A stretch of DNA of 64,000 bases. Origin: Fen-1362 sp049516395. GTDB lineage: Bacteria > Planctomycetota > Phycisphaerae > Sedimentisphaerales > Anaerobacaceae. Position 1 is the first letter of the stretch. Each line of letters begins with the position of its first letter. The notes below the pieces were generated by a model. It made no database searches. It had not been told where the DNA came from and saw only the letters and a list, made by a program, of their open reading frames with translations. Positions 15,680 to 24,886 of the stretch are shown here, in pieces. A program made the translations under genes and the position numbers. The stretch is taken from positions 42,388 through 106,387 of the forward strand of contig JBEKTD010000009.1 in assembly GCA_049516395.1 (NCBI GenBank), written 5' to 3'.

Positions 15680-17104
15680 ATGCTTACGCTGATAAACACC
15701 AATACGATGCAGCCGGCAATTGCCCCTGTGGGACTGGATTATATTGCCGGTGCAGCCAAACAGGCCGGTATTGACGTTGACCTTGTCGATTTGTGTTTGG
15801 CCGACAATAAAGACGCAACGCTGAAAGATTATTTCAGCAAACATACTCCTGAGCTTGTCGGGCTATCGTTTCGCAATGTCGATGACTGTTTCTGGCCAAG
15901 CTGTCAGTGGTTTGTGCCGAAACTCGCCGAGCAAATAAAAGCAATTCGCAAACTCACCGATGCGCCGATTGTCCTCGGCGGCGTGGGTTTTTCAATTTTC
16001 GCGCAGCAGATAGTCGAATACACAAAAGCCGACTTCGGCATCCGCGGCGACGGCGAGCAGGCGATAATCGAACTGTACGAACAATTACAGGGACAAAAAC
16101 ATTTTGACAAAGTCGCGGGGCTAACTTGGTGGGAAGACCAGACAGTTCGCACGAATAAGCCAATATGGCCTGAGCCGTTGTCGCTTTCCACAGGCAGGAA
16201 CACAGTCGATAATGTTACCTATTTTAATCGGGGTGGACAGCTCGGCATCGAGACCAAACGCGGCTGCGGCCACAACTGCATTTATTGTGCCGACAGAATA
16301 AGCAAAGGGGAATTTGTGCGAGTGCGAAAGCCGGCCCAAGTCGCAGATGAAGTCGAAACGCTGCTCGCCAAAGGAATAAACGTCCTGCACATCTGCGATT
16401 CCGAATTCAACGTTGCTCGCAACCATGCATACGCCGTTTGCGAAGAATTCGTCCGGCGCGGATTAGGCAAACAGTTGAAATGGTACGCATATATGGCAGT
16501 TGTGCCCTTTGACGCAGAATTAGCGGCAATTATGCGAAAGGCCGGCTGCGTCGGCATCGACTTTACCGGCGATTCCGGCTGCGAAACGATGCTCAGGGCC
16601 TATCACCAGAAACATAAAAGACAGGACCTCGCCGATGCTGTTCGGTGGTGCAAAGATAATGGAATCACCGTAATGATTGACCTGATTTTCGGCGGCCCTG
16701 GAGAAATACCAGCGTCAGTCAGAGAATCAATCGACTTCATCAAGCAAATCAATCCCGATTGTGCAGGAGCGCCGCTTGGCGTGCGAATTTATCCGGGAAC
16801 CGATATGGCGATTACGGCGGCTGCCGGAGGTCCGATGGAAACAAACCCCAATATCAAACGAAAATATGCCGGCCCCGTGGATTTGTTCAGGCCGACGTTT
16901 TACATATCGCATTTGTTAGGCCCAAACCCCGCGAGATTGATAAAGGATTTTATCGCGGGCGACAAAAGATTCTTCGAGCCGATTGATGAGGCCGACGCGG
17001 CCTTAACTGACCATAACTACAACGATAACACAGAACTCGTTGACGCCATTAAAACCGGCTCACGCGGCGCGTATTGGCATATCCTTCACAAACTCCGCAG
17101 TTAA
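15680..17104 (+). CDS. B12-binding radical SAM protein
   Basis: The 474-residue protein has an N-terminal cobalamin-binding-like Rossmann domain (residues 1-150, with APVGLDYIAGAAKQAG and LVGLSFRN) followed by a radical SAM core. The cluster motif is CGHNCIYC (CxxxCxxC, near residue 195) inside KRGCGHNCIYCADR. The SAM-binding GGE-type segment appears as FGGPGEIPASV further on. Such proteins carry out methylations or rearrangements on unactivated carbons, and the substrate is unknown. It starts 9 bases after tatC and ends 5 bases from a convergent ferredoxin gene. No biosynthetic partner genes are adjacent. Confidence 0.85.
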   Translation: MLTLINTNTMQPAIAPVGLDYIAGAAKQAGIDVDLVDLCLADNKDATLKDYFSKHTPELVGLSFRNVDDCFWPSCQWFVPKLAEQIKAIRKLTDAPIVLGGVGFSIFAQQIVEYTKADFGIRGDGEQAIIELYEQLQGQKHFDKVAGLTWWEDQTVRTNKPIWPEPLSLSTGRNTVDNVTYFNRGGQLGIETKRGCGHNCIYCADRISKGEFVRVRKPAQVADEVETLLAKGINVLHICDSEFNVARNHAYAVCEEFVRRGLGKQLKWYAYMAVVPFDAELAAIMRKAGCVGIDFTGDSGCETMLRAYHQKHKRQDLADAVRWCKDNGITVMIDLIFGGPGEIPASVRESIDFIKQINPDCAGAPLGVRIYPGTDMAITAAAGGPMETNPNIKRKYAGPVDLFRPTFYISHLLGPNPARLIKDFIAGDKRFFEPIDEADAALTDHNYNDNTELVDAIKTGSRGAYWHILHKLRS

Positions 17105-17109
17105 TCAAA

Positions 17110-17955
17110 TTACCAGATTTTCGCGGTTACCGGGTCGCTTGCGCGAGGTTCGAGGCGAATAGCGTCTTTGACACAAAGAGAGCGACAGATTCCACAGCCG
17201 TAGCATTTCATTTTGTCGATGACCACTTTTTTGTTTGATGCGCTGTACGAGATTGCACCGAACTGACACAACCGCATACACTGCCGGCAGCCGATGCACT
17301 TGTCGGGGTCGGCATAGGCAATAAACTCGGCGCGGAACATCACTGGAATATCGTAGGTTACTGTGCATCGCATCGCGAGACAATCGGCACGGTCACAGTT
17401 GCATAGGCCGCCGATAAACGGCGTCTGGAACGTCCACACGGTATGACAAAGCCCTTCCTTTTCATGCTCGCGAAAGCTTGCAATCGCCTGCTCTTTGGTA
17501 ATCATCTCCACGCCCGGCGAATCAGGCCCATTCAGAAAGCTTGTGTCAACGCCCCGCATAATCTCGCCGAATTTCCCGCCGTTGGGTCCCATACTTATGC
17601 CGTAGCAGTACCGTTTCTCCTTGCCTGTGGTAAAATGCCTGCAATAGCACGCCACTCGGGCAATCGAATTAACAAAACCGAAAATTTTCTCAATATCCTC
17701 GATTGGCACAACCTGACCGTAATGCTGTTTTTTCATTTTACGAGGGATAAGCCGCCTCACCAATGCCTGTATGAATTTAGGAGCATTGGGAAGCTTATTC
17801 ATTTTCTCAATGGTTTTGGCCGTGGCTTCGCCGTCCGCTGCGAAATTCTCAATCATTCTCCGCCTGCGGACGTCATTGAGTAAATCTTCCGAATAATTAT
17901 TCGCCTGAAGATACCATTTTTGGCCTTCGCCGTGCTTTAAACAAAATTCACACAT
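17110..17955 (-). CDS. 4Fe-4S ferredoxin-type protein
   Basis: The 281-residue cytoplasmic protein has an N-terminal CEFCLKHGEG motif, a middle region with cysteines (ACYCRHF, KRYCYGI, LCNCDRADCLAMRC) and a C-terminal bacterial ferredoxin pair: CIGCRQCMRLCQ and CYGCGICRSLC. The arrangement suits two cubane clusters plus an extra cysteine site, as in the ferredoxin-like ATP-independent oxidoreductase subunits often annotated only as 4Fe-4S binding. The start is the ATG at 17955 (MCEFC); the frame nine codons longer begins with TTG. GGGGA lies 9 bases upstream. Convergent with the radical SAM gene. Confidence 0.82.
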   Translation of the reverse strand: MCEFCLKHGEGQKWYLQANNYSEDLLNDVRRRRMIENFAADGEATAKTIEKMNKLPNAPKFIQALVRRLIPRKMKKQHYGQVVPIEDIEKIFGFVNSIARVACYCRHFTTGKEKRYCYGISMGPNGGKFGEIMRGVDTSFLNGPDSPGVEMITKEQAIASFREHEKEGLCHTVWTFQTPFIGGLCNCDRADCLAMRCTVTYDIPVMFRAEFIAYADPDKCIGCRQCMRLCQFGAISYSASNKKVVIDKMKCYGCGICRSLCVKDAIRLEPRASDPVTAKIW

Positions 17956-18092
17956 CTTATTCAATCCCCGGGACAATAACAAAATACCATGCTAACCACT
18001 GCCTACTGGGCAAACGGTATTCACTATAATATTTTCTGATTTGCCGCCGTCAAGTTAGAGTTCTGTTTGCGAAATCGATTACGCGGGGGGGA

Positions 18093-19523
18093 TTATTCGA
18101 GAACGACTTGGTCTTCGTAGGCAGGGATACTGACCTGCCAGCCGGTTTTATCTCTTAAAAATGCGCCGAATGATTGTGCGCTTTCGACTTCGCCGTGAAC
18201 AAGGAATATCTGTTTGGGAGGCGATTTGAAATTTTTAAGCCAGTTAAGCATATCGTTGCGGTCCGCGTGCGCTGAAATGCCGTTTATCTGCACAACCTTT
18301 GCCTTGACTTTATATTCCTCGCCGTGGATTCGCACCTTTTTTGCGCCATCGACTATTAACCTGCCTAATGTCCCCGCCGCCTGATACCCGACGAACATTA
18401 TAGTGCTTTCTTTCCGCGAGATGTTATTTGCCAGATGATGTTTGATTCTGCCGCCTGTGCACATCCCTGAGCCGGAAATAATTATTACTGTGCCTGTTAT
18501 GTGATTGATTGCCTTGGATTCCTCGCTTGTCGTCGTAACTTTCAACTCGGCCAGGTCAAAAGGTGAATGATGCTCCCTGAGCATCTCCTGTGTCTCTTCG
18601 TCGAACAATTCCTGATGGTGTCTGAAAATCTCGGTAATCTTCGCCGCCATCGGGCTGTCTAAGAAAATAATCAAATGCGGTATGGCGTCTTCAAGCAGCA
18701 GCTCCTTTAAGTAAAACAGGATTTCCTGCGAGCGTTCAAGGGCAAAACTTGGAACGACGATATTACCGCCCCTTTCTTTGGTCGCATTGATAACGTCGGC
18801 TATCTGCTTTTTCGCATCGCAGGTCTCGCAGTGAACTCTGTCGCCGTATGTCGATTCGATAATAACATAATCCGCCTTTTCTTGAATGCTCGGGTCAGGC
18901 AGTATAGGCCTGCCGGGTCTGCCCATATCGCCGGTGAACAGCACTGTTCTTTTGTCGCCGTTCCGGTTCACATCGACCTTTACCATCGACGAACCAAGCA
19001 CATGCCCTGCGTCATAAAGGGTTACTATTATACCTTCAGCTATGTTTATCTGCTGGCCGTATTTTAGCGGCTCAAAATAAGAGAAACACGCCTCGGTATC
19101 CTTGACCGTATAAAGCGGCTCATCATTATAAGGGCCTTTTCTGCCCTGCTTTTCGTGTCTCTTACGTTTGTACTCGGCATCTTCTTCCTGAATCCGGGCA
19201 GAATCAAGAAGTATTATCCGCGCTAATTCCGCCGTGGCCTGTGTGCAATAAATCCTCCCACTGAAACCCTCTCGCACAAGCTTGGGTAATAAACCGCAAT
19301 GGTCTAAATGGGCATGAGTAAGAAATAACGCGTTTATACTTTTGGGAGGCACAACGAACGGCGCCCAGTTTCTGTCCTGAAACTGCCTTTCCTGGTACAG
19401 CCCGCAGTCAACGAGCAGCTTTTTCCCATCAACCTCAAGAAGATGCCTTGAACCTGTTACGTTCTGTGCCGCCCCCAAAAACCTTAATCGCATTTCCATT
19501 TGCCGGCTTCCCGATTTAACCAT
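18093..19523 (-). CDS. Metallo-beta-lactamase/beta-CASP RNase-like protein
   Basis: The 476-residue protein has the MBL metal site THAHLDHCGLLP, the later histidine in DAGHVLGSSM and Asp in FTGDMGRPGRP, followed by the beta-CASP insert and RMMBL end with SGMCTGGRIKHH and ISAHADRNDML. This is the CPSF73/RNase J-related family (YbaM or MBL-fold exonuclease type), which processes RNA in the cytoplasm. Met1 (19523) or Met9 (19499, preceded by GGGAAG) could start the protein; the conserved core begins at residue 12. It stands alone on the minus strand, with the large protease gene diverging from it. Confidence 0.9.
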   Translation of the reverse strand: MVKSGSRQMEMRLRFLGAAQNVTGSRHLLEVDGKKLLVDCGLYQERQFQDRNWAPFVVPPKSINALFLTHAHLDHCGLLPKLVREGFSGRIYCTQATAELARIILLDSARIQEEDAEYKRKRHEKQGRKGPYNDEPLYTVKDTEACFSYFEPLKYGQQINIAEGIIVTLYDAGHVLGSSMVKVDVNRNGDKRTVLFTGDMGRPGRPILPDPSIQEKADYVIIESTYGDRVHCETCDAKKQIADVINATKERGGNIVVPSFALERSQEILFYLKELLLEDAIPHLIIFLDSPMAAKITEIFRHHQELFDEETQEMLREHHSPFDLAELKVTTTSEESKAINHITGTVIIISGSGMCTGGRIKHHLANNISRKESTIMFVGYQAAGTLGRLIVDGAKKVRIHGEEYKVKAKVVQINGISAHADRNDMLNWLKNFKSPPKQIFLVHGEVESAQSFGAFLRDKTGWQVSIPAYEDQVVLE

Positions 19524-19940
19524 CTTTCAAGATATATTGGAAAAGGTGCGATTCTAATACCCCCACGGTAATCTTACAAGTCCTATCCCCTGTTCTTCCG
19601 TATGCAGCTTCCGCAATTAAACAAACAGGTCTATTTTGGGAAACAAACCGAGGCGACAAATTGCCCAAATTATCTTTTGTGTAATTTTGCAAAAAAATGT
19701 GTAACATTTTGCTTGCTTGTAGTGCCTTATATATAGACGTTGTTGTATTCGTTATCTGTTTTATTAGGAGAAGCCGTTTTTGCCGTAAAAACGCACTTTT
19801 TAACACACTAACACGCTCGTTTAAGGAGCAGGAGAATGGTTATCAATTCTCAAGGGCTGAGTCGTATCGCGAATTATATTCTGCACCGGTATGCGATTCG
19901 GTATTTCTCAGAAAACGCACAAATAAGGAGGACGCATTAC
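19524..19940 (+). other. Intergenic leader before the papain-family gene
   Basis: This 417-base divergent region has no convincing gene. An AT-rich TATATA stretch near 19730 may be a -10 region. CGTTTTT, a 5-base loop and AAAAACG (19775-19793) form a hairpin followed after three bases by TTTTT, a weak terminator-like structure in the leader of the downstream gene. The frame of the downstream protein stays open back to 19836 but the SD evidence favours 19941. Confidence 0.4.
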
Positions 19941-22900
19941 ATGGAATCGCCAAAATTCGGAGAAATAACGAACCTTTCCCAAAAAGGACATGTTAACGCC
20001 TTTAGTATAGCCAAATATGTGGTCTTGCTGCTATGTCTTCAAGCGAGTATCTCATTAGCGGCAAGTGACTCCTCTGTTTCACCTTCGCTCGCCCCCATCA
20101 ACTCAGAGTTTACTGCGCGGCAAAGCCAGATGGCCACTTTAAATTTCGAATCGCGTGACGCAGAGGGTCATATGCTGGGTCTGGTTCCTTCGCCGATTGA
20201 CAGGTCTCATCTGCTGACTCAGACACGCAAACTTACCTCACAACTCGGCAGTCCTCCATCCAGTTACGACCTCAGGAATTATGGATGGGTCACATCAGTC
20301 AAGGACCAGGGTAATTGTGGTTCCTGCTGGGCCTTCGGCACGTATGGGGCACTTGAGGGCTGGCTACTGAAGAATGTGGCAGAGACCTGGGACCTCTCCG
20401 AAAACAATCTGAAAAATTACCACGGTTTTGACTGGGCTCCTTGTGACGGGGGGAACGCCGATATAAGCACGGCCTATCTAACTCGCTGGTCAGGGCCGGT
20501 TAGTGAAGCCGACGACCCCTACCATGACTATGATGACCGTCCCTCTCCGGGAGGGCCGTGCCGAAAATACGTGCAGAACGTATTGTGGTTTTTCACAGAC
20601 AGTGACATCAAAAGCTCGCTTATGACATACGGCACTATGTACGTAACGATGTACTGGGATTCCGCATATTACAATTCTTCGCAATACACATATTACTACA
20701 ATGGCAGCAGCGGCGGCGGTAACCACGCCATTACCCTTGTCGGCTGGGATGATAACAAAGTTGTACCCGGAGCACCGGGTAATGGCGCCTGGCTTCTTAA
20801 GAACAGCTGGGGTGCCGGCTGGGGCAGTAACGGATACTTCTGGCTTTCTTACTATGACACTTGTGGCGTCAAGTCCGCAGTAGCTTTCTGCGACGCCGTT
20901 TCTACCTCATCATACGGAACTAATTACCAATACGATCCCTTGGGGATGACAACATCATTTGGGTATGGCTCTGCCACGGCATGGGCCGCCAACATTTTTG
21001 TCCCTACTGCGAACGAGCAGCTAACGGCGGTCGGCACATACGCCGTTGCCGATAACGTTTCTTACGTAATCTACGTGTACGACAATTTCAATGGCAGCAC
21101 ATTTTCAACCCTGTTGGGGTCTGTTTCCGGCACGCTTGCTAATTCGGGCTACCATACAATCCCTCTGGCTTCCCCAATTAACCTGAAGACAGGCAATAAT
21201 TTTGCTATCGTAATCAAGTTCACCTCACCGGGGTATAACTGGCCTATTCCGGTAGAAATGGACTTTGCGGGCTATTCTTCGGGTGCTACTGCTTCTCCGG
21301 GGCAGAGCTATATAAGCTCCACCGGCACAACATTCACTGACTTAACGACCTACTACAGTCATACTAACGTATGCATCAGGGGGTTGACAATAAACAATCC
21401 CGGACCGCCTATCACTCAAGATGTTAACACCAGCACACTAACCAATACTCCTGTATCGATTACGCTTGTGGCCACTGACGATGGCTTACCGAACCCTCCA
21501 GGCGTTTTTAGTTATATTATTGCCTCATTGCCCGGCCACGGGACCTTGAGCGACCCTTGTGCAGGCGGCATAAATTCTGTCCCTTATACACTTGTCGGCA
21601 ATGGCAATAATGTTATTTACACTCCCGCCACCGACTACGGCGGAGCTGACAATTTTACTTTCAAAGCCAACGATGGCGGCGTACCGCCTGATGGCGGAGA
21701 TTCTAATATTGCAACGGTTTCGATTAATATCAGGTTTACCATCACCGCTACGGCCGGTCCAAACGGCTCGATTTTTCCCAACGGTATCATCGCCCGCAGC
21801 ATAGGCGGCAGTGTGCCGTTTACTGCCACATCCAACATCGGATACTTTATTGATGAATGGTACCTGGACAGTAACCTTGTTCAAACGGGCGGCAATACAT
21901 ATACGCTCACAAATATCACGGCAAACCATACTGTGTATGTGACGTTTGGCGCCCTGCCGCAATACACAATTACCGCCACAGCGGGCCAGCACGGCCATAT
22001 TTTGCCGTCCGGCGCCGTGATAGTATATCAGGGCGATGACAAGATGTTTACCGCGACGGCGGACCCCTGCTATATAATCGGGACGTGGTTCGTCGATGGC
22101 AACAGCGTGCAACAGGCCGGTTCAACATATACCCTGCATAATATCCAGGCCAACCATGATGTGCTTATAACTTTCTCGCAACCGCCTGCCGTTCTGTATG
22201 TGGATGCTAATTCGCCAAATGACCCGGGGACGGGGACGCAGAGCGACCCCTTCAGGCGATTACAGGATGGCATAAATACGGTTCAGGACAGCAACACCGA
22301 AGTATGGGTTGTCGCAGGAACATACAAGCCCACTACTGATAGTGACCGGACGATTTCTTTTGTTATGAAACCGGGTGTGGCTGTTTACGGCGGTTTTACC
22401 GGCACAGAAACACAGCGCCAACAGCGCAACTGGGTCGCGCATCCTACAATACTTTCCGGTGATATAGGCATAGCGGATAACAACTCGGATAATTCCTTCG
22501 ATGTTGTTGTTGGCAATAACAACTCGATACTGGATGGTTTTACAATTACGGGCGGTAACGCCAACGACAGCGAAGGTTCATTCTTATACGGGGGCGGAAT
22601 ATACAACTCAGCCGGAGATATGACTATAGCCAACTGTAAAATAACAGGTAATTCGGCAAATGTCGGCGGAGGCGTTTGCAACGTTGAGAGCAACCTTAAG
22701 ATAATCAACTGCATGTTCAGCGAAAATGCCGCCGGCGAGGGCGGGGGAATATATAACCTGTTGGCAAACCCGGCAATAGTCAATTGCTCATTTGTCAACA
22801 ACTCGGCCGGCAGCGGCGGTGGAATATACGATTTTTTGAGTAACACGGCGGTTGTTAATTGTGTATTGATTCAAAACTCAGCCGACAATGGCGGCGGCAT

Positions 22901-23525
22901 ATTCGAGTTCTATAGCAACCCGACAATAAGCAATTGCACATTCAGCGGCAATATATCCGCAAATGGCGCGGTTCTGGCCTGCGATTCCGAAGAGCAGTCA
23001 CTTCCCAGCACTGTAACGATGGAAAACTGCATTATCTGGAACGGACCGGGATGGCTGTGGAATAACGACGCCTCAACTACCAACATTTACTACAGCGACG
23101 TAAATGCCGGCTGGCCCGGAACAGGCAATATGAATGCCAACCCGCTTTTCATGGGGCCGGACGATTTTCGTTTGCAGGCCGATAGTCCCTGCATCGATGC
23201 CGGCAATAACAATCTTGTCCCTGCGGATATAACGGACATCGACGGTGACGGCAATACCACAGAGCCGATTCCATTTGATATTGCGGGTAATCCGCGTATT
23301 GCGGATGGCAACGGCGATGGTGTGGCTGTTGTGGATATGGGAGCATACGAGCGATGCGGGCTAAAAGCTGATTTCACCAACGACTGCACAGTTAACTTCG
23401 CAGATTTCGCAATAATGGCACAGGAGTGGCTGACCAGCGGTATAAAAGCGGATATATACAAGGATGGAAATAACCGTGTCGATTTAATGGATTTGGCGGT
23501 ATTGGCGGAGGAGTGGCTTAAGTAA
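19941..23525 (+). CDS. Secreted papain-family (C1A) protease with beta-helix and dockerin-like tail
   Basis: This multidomain extracellular protein has 1194 residues from ATG 19941, where AGGAGG stands 9 bases upstream. It opens with a signal sequence (VVLLLCLQASISLA) and a propeptide-like stretch. The peptidase core has the Gln/Cys in QGNCGSCWAFG, His in GNHAITLVGWDD and Asn in LKNSWGAGWG. A jelly-roll-like segment follows, then a cadherin-like domain (TPATDYGGADNFTFKANDGG), two bacterial repeats (ITATAGPNGSIFPNG, ITATAGQHGHILPSG), a right-handed beta-helix of CNVES/NCxFxxNxAxxGGGI repeats, and a planctomycete dockerin-like tail (FADFAIMAQEWL, DLMDLAVLAEEWL). It probably acts on proteins or glycoproteins at the surface. 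Confidence 0.88.
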   Translation: MESPKFGEITNLSQKGHVNAFSIAKYVVLLLCLQASISLAASDSSVSPSLAPINSEFTARQSQMATLNFESRDAEGHMLGLVPSPIDRSHLLTQTRKLTSQLGSPPSSYDLRNYGWVTSVKDQGNCGSCWAFGTYGALEGWLLKNVAETWDLSENNLKNYHGFDWAPCDGGNADISTAYLTRWSGPVSEADDPYHDYDDRPSPGGPCRKYVQNVLWFFTDSDIKSSLMTYGTMYVTMYWDSAYYNSSQYTYYYNGSSGGGNHAITLVGWDDNKVVPGAPGNGAWLLKNSWGAGWGSNGYFWLSYYDTCGVKSAVAFCDAVSTSSYGTNYQYDPLGMTTSFGYGSATAWAANIFVPTANEQLTAVGTYAVADNVSYVIYVYDNFNGSTFSTLLGSVSGTLANSGYHTIPLASPINLKTGNNFAIVIKFTSPGYNWPIPVEMDFAGYSSGATASPGQSYISSTGTTFTDLTTYYSHTNVCIRGLTINNPGPPITQDVNTSTLTNTPVSITLVATDDGLPNPPGVFSYIIASLPGHGTLSDPCAGGINSVPYTLVGNGNNVIYTPATDYGGADNFTFKANDGGVPPDGGDSNIATVSINIRFTITATAGPNGSIFPNGIIARSIGGSVPFTATSNIGYFIDEWYLDSNLVQTGGNTYTLTNITANHTVYVTFGALPQYTITATAGQHGHILPSGAVIVYQGDDKMFTATADPCYIIGTWFVDGNSVQQAGSTYTLHNIQANHDVLITFSQPPAVLYVDANSPNDPGTGTQSDPFRRLQDGINTVQDSNTEVWVVAGTYKPTTDSDRTISFVMKPGVAVYGGFTGTETQRQQRNWVAHPTILSGDIGIADNNSDNSFDVVVGNNNSILDGFTITGGNANDSEGSFLYGGGIYNSAGDMTIANCKITGNSANVGGGVCNVESNLKIINCMFSENAAGEGGGIYNLLANPAIVNCSFVNNSAGSGGGIYDFLSNTAVVNCVLIQNSADNGGGIFEFYSNPTISNCTFSGNISANGAVLACDSEEQSLPSTVTMENCIIWNGPGWLWNNDASTTNIYYSDVNAGWPGTGNMNANPLFMGPDDFRLQADSPCIDAGNNNLVPADITDIDGDGNTTEPIPFDIAGNPRIADGNGDGVAVVDMGAYERCGLKADFTNDCTVNFADFAIMAQEWLTSGIKADIYKDGNNRVDLMDLAVLAEEWLK

Positions 23526-23574
23526 AATAATGTGACAATACCCGCTTACCCGCTGTGACGGGTTTGACGAAAAA

Positions 23575-24288
23575 TTAGAGCTTTCGGACAAGACCGATGA
23601 CTACACCCTGGATTTGACAATTATTTGAATAAATCGGCTCATAAGCGTCGTTTGCCGGCTGTAAACGGACAAGATTGTTTTCTCTGTAGAATCTTTTTAA
23701 GGTCGCGTCCTCGTTATCGACTATCGCCACAACCAACTGACCGTTCGAGGCCGTGGCTGTTCGTTTGCAGATAACATAATCCCCCTCGCGGATGTTCTCG
23801 CCGACCATACTATCGCCTTTGACCTCAAGGGCAAATATATCGCCTGTATTGCCAAAGCAGGATTCGATGGAAAGGTAATCTTTGTTCTCGACCGCCTCAA
23901 CGGGTAATCCGGCGGCGACTCTGCCCACAAGGGGAATCCCTTCGTCTCGATGCTCTCCCGTAAGGGACCCCTTTTGGGGGATGCTCGATGCTTGATGCTC
24001 GATATCAGGAATCTGTTTAAGCCGTCTTCGCGCCTTTGAAGTCAAGTTCAAAGAGCGTGCCCTGGCCTTCGTCGAAGGACACTGCTGACCCGACAGAAGC
24101 CCTTTTCTTCGCAGTTGTTCGATGTGCCCGAATGCGGTTGTTCGGCTTATGCTTAACTGCTGCGCCAGCTCTCCAATCGTCGGCAAATAGCCCCGGCTGG
24201 TCCGAAAGCCCGCAATTGTGCTCAGCAACTGAACTTGCCGCGGCGTAAGCCCCTCGCCGGTTGCCTGTTCCTCTTTCGTCTGACTCAT
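23575..24288 (-). CDS. lexA: LexA repressor / SOS regulator
   Basis: The 237-residue protein has an N-terminal winged helix (LTPRQVQLLSTIAGFRTSRG then SISRTTAFGHIEQLRRKGLL) and a C-terminal S24 peptidase-like domain: the Ala-Gly cleavage site in VGRVAAGLPVEA, Ser in KGDSMVGENI and Lys in DATLKRFYREN. RecA-assisted self-cleavage would derepress SOS genes. It is about 35 residues longer than typical LexA because the linker (residues about 95-120) is extended by repeat-derived sequence. AGGAG lies 10 bases before the ATG. The gene diverges from the GntR cassette. A possible upstream gene overlaps its 5' half in another frame. Confidence 0.92.
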   Translation of the reverse strand: MSQTKEEQATGEGLTPRQVQLLSTIAGFRTSRGYLPTIGELAQQLSISRTTAFGHIEQLRRKGLLSGQQCPSTKARARSLNLTSKARRRLKQIPDIEHQASSIPQKGSLTGEHRDEGIPLVGRVAAGLPVEAVENKDYLSIESCFGNTGDIFALEVKGDSMVGENIREGDYVICKRTATASNGQLVVAIVDNEDATLKRFYRENNLVRLQPANDAYEPIYSNNCQIQGVVIGLVRKL

Positions 24289-24502
24289 ACGACTTGTTCT
24301 CCTGCTCTATATCAATCGGGCCGGTTACCTCAACGCATCGATTGCCGCCTCGAAGCACATCCGTCATACCCGCAATAACGTCTAACAACCTGCCAATCGC
24401 GTTTTTCGGCTGCGTCGCCTGTTCCATCCAGTCGCCCGGCCATACCGATTCATAATCACCGCCAGGCCCGAACCTGCATACCGGCCCAATTCTTTCTATC
24501 AT
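24017..24502 (-). CDS. Possible small gene upstream of and overlapping lexA
   Basis: From ATG 24502 (GGAG 8 bases upstream) an open frame of 161 codons reads MIERIGPVCRFGPGGDYESV and onward, with neighbour-like codon use for the first 70 codons, up to the lexA start. It then continues out of frame inside lexA to 24017, where the composition is that of a shadow. An upstream cistron that once ended near the lexA start is plausible; the overlap of 272 bases is unusual and argues for caution. I do not recognise the protein. Confidence 0.35.
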   Translation of the reverse strand: MIERIGPVCRFGPGGDYESVWPGDWMEQATQPKNAIGRLLDVIAGMTDVLRGGNRCVEVTGPIDIEQENKSYESDERGTGNRRGAYAAASSVAEHNCGLSDQPGLFADDWRAGAAVKHKPNNRIRAHRTTAKKRASVGSAVSFDEGQGTLFELDFKGAKTA

Positions 24503-24554
24503 AATACACGCTCCATTCTTCACCACTAATGGCTTGGCCATCCCTTACGGGAGG

Positions 24555-24619
24555 CACAAAGACACTAAGTTTTTTCTTTTAATTCTTAATTCTTTTCTTC
24601 GTGTCTTAGTGTCTTCGTG
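24555..24619. repeat. Inverted repeat of a dispersed intergenic type
   Basis: CACAAAGACACTAAG (24555-24569) and CTTAGTGTCTTCGTG (24605-24619) are complementary at 14 of 15 positions around an AT-rich 35-base spacer. This text is of a kind often scattered between genes in bacterial genomes. The adjoining 12-mer TCCCTTACGGGA (24541-24552) also occurs, in reverse complement, inside lexA at 23956-23967. Confidence 0.6.
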
Positions 24620-24780
24620 GTAAGAATTCTATCGGTAAGACCGCCCGAAAAACCCTAACAAAAACCGAACAAAATCGCCTGTATGAAACACTTTTTTGAA
24701 AATCGCAGATGCCCAATTTGGCATTACAGATAATATGGGACAGAGGCCTAAAAAATTTTGAAAAATATTTAAAAATGCTA

Positions 24781-24815
24781 TTGCATTGTATTTGCCAATA
24801 GTACATAATGTACTA
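24781..24815 (+). promoter_or_regulatory. Promoter with overlapping palindromic operator of the GntR cassette
   Basis: TTGCAT, 17 bases, CATAAT gives a sigma70-type promoter. TAGTACAT-A-ATGTACTA (24799-24815) is a perfect 8-1-8 palindrome that covers the -10 box. Outer arms CAATAGT (24796-24802) and ACTATTG (24829-24835) form a second inverted repeat. A GntR dimer bound here would block RNA polymerase, so autorepression is likely. LexA, encoded divergently, is the alternative ligand. Confidence 0.65.
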
Positions 24816-24886
24816 ATGACAATAATACACTATTGCCGACAAGGGTATTAAGAGTTGCGTTAGCAGTAAGCAGGAAGAAGGTTTTA

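Noticed and set aside
19836..19940. N-terminal extension of the papain-family protein by 35 codons
   Set aside because: The AGGAGG nine bases before ATG 19941 and the signal peptide favour the shorter form.
19697..19996. Plus-strand ORF of 99 codons before the papain-family gene
   Set aside because: It overlaps the protease N-terminus in another frame and has no SD.
24709..24724. Small inverted repeat ATGCC-6-GGCAT as a LexA operator
   Set aside because: Arms are too short and no known LexA consensus fits; it is left as a mere possibility.
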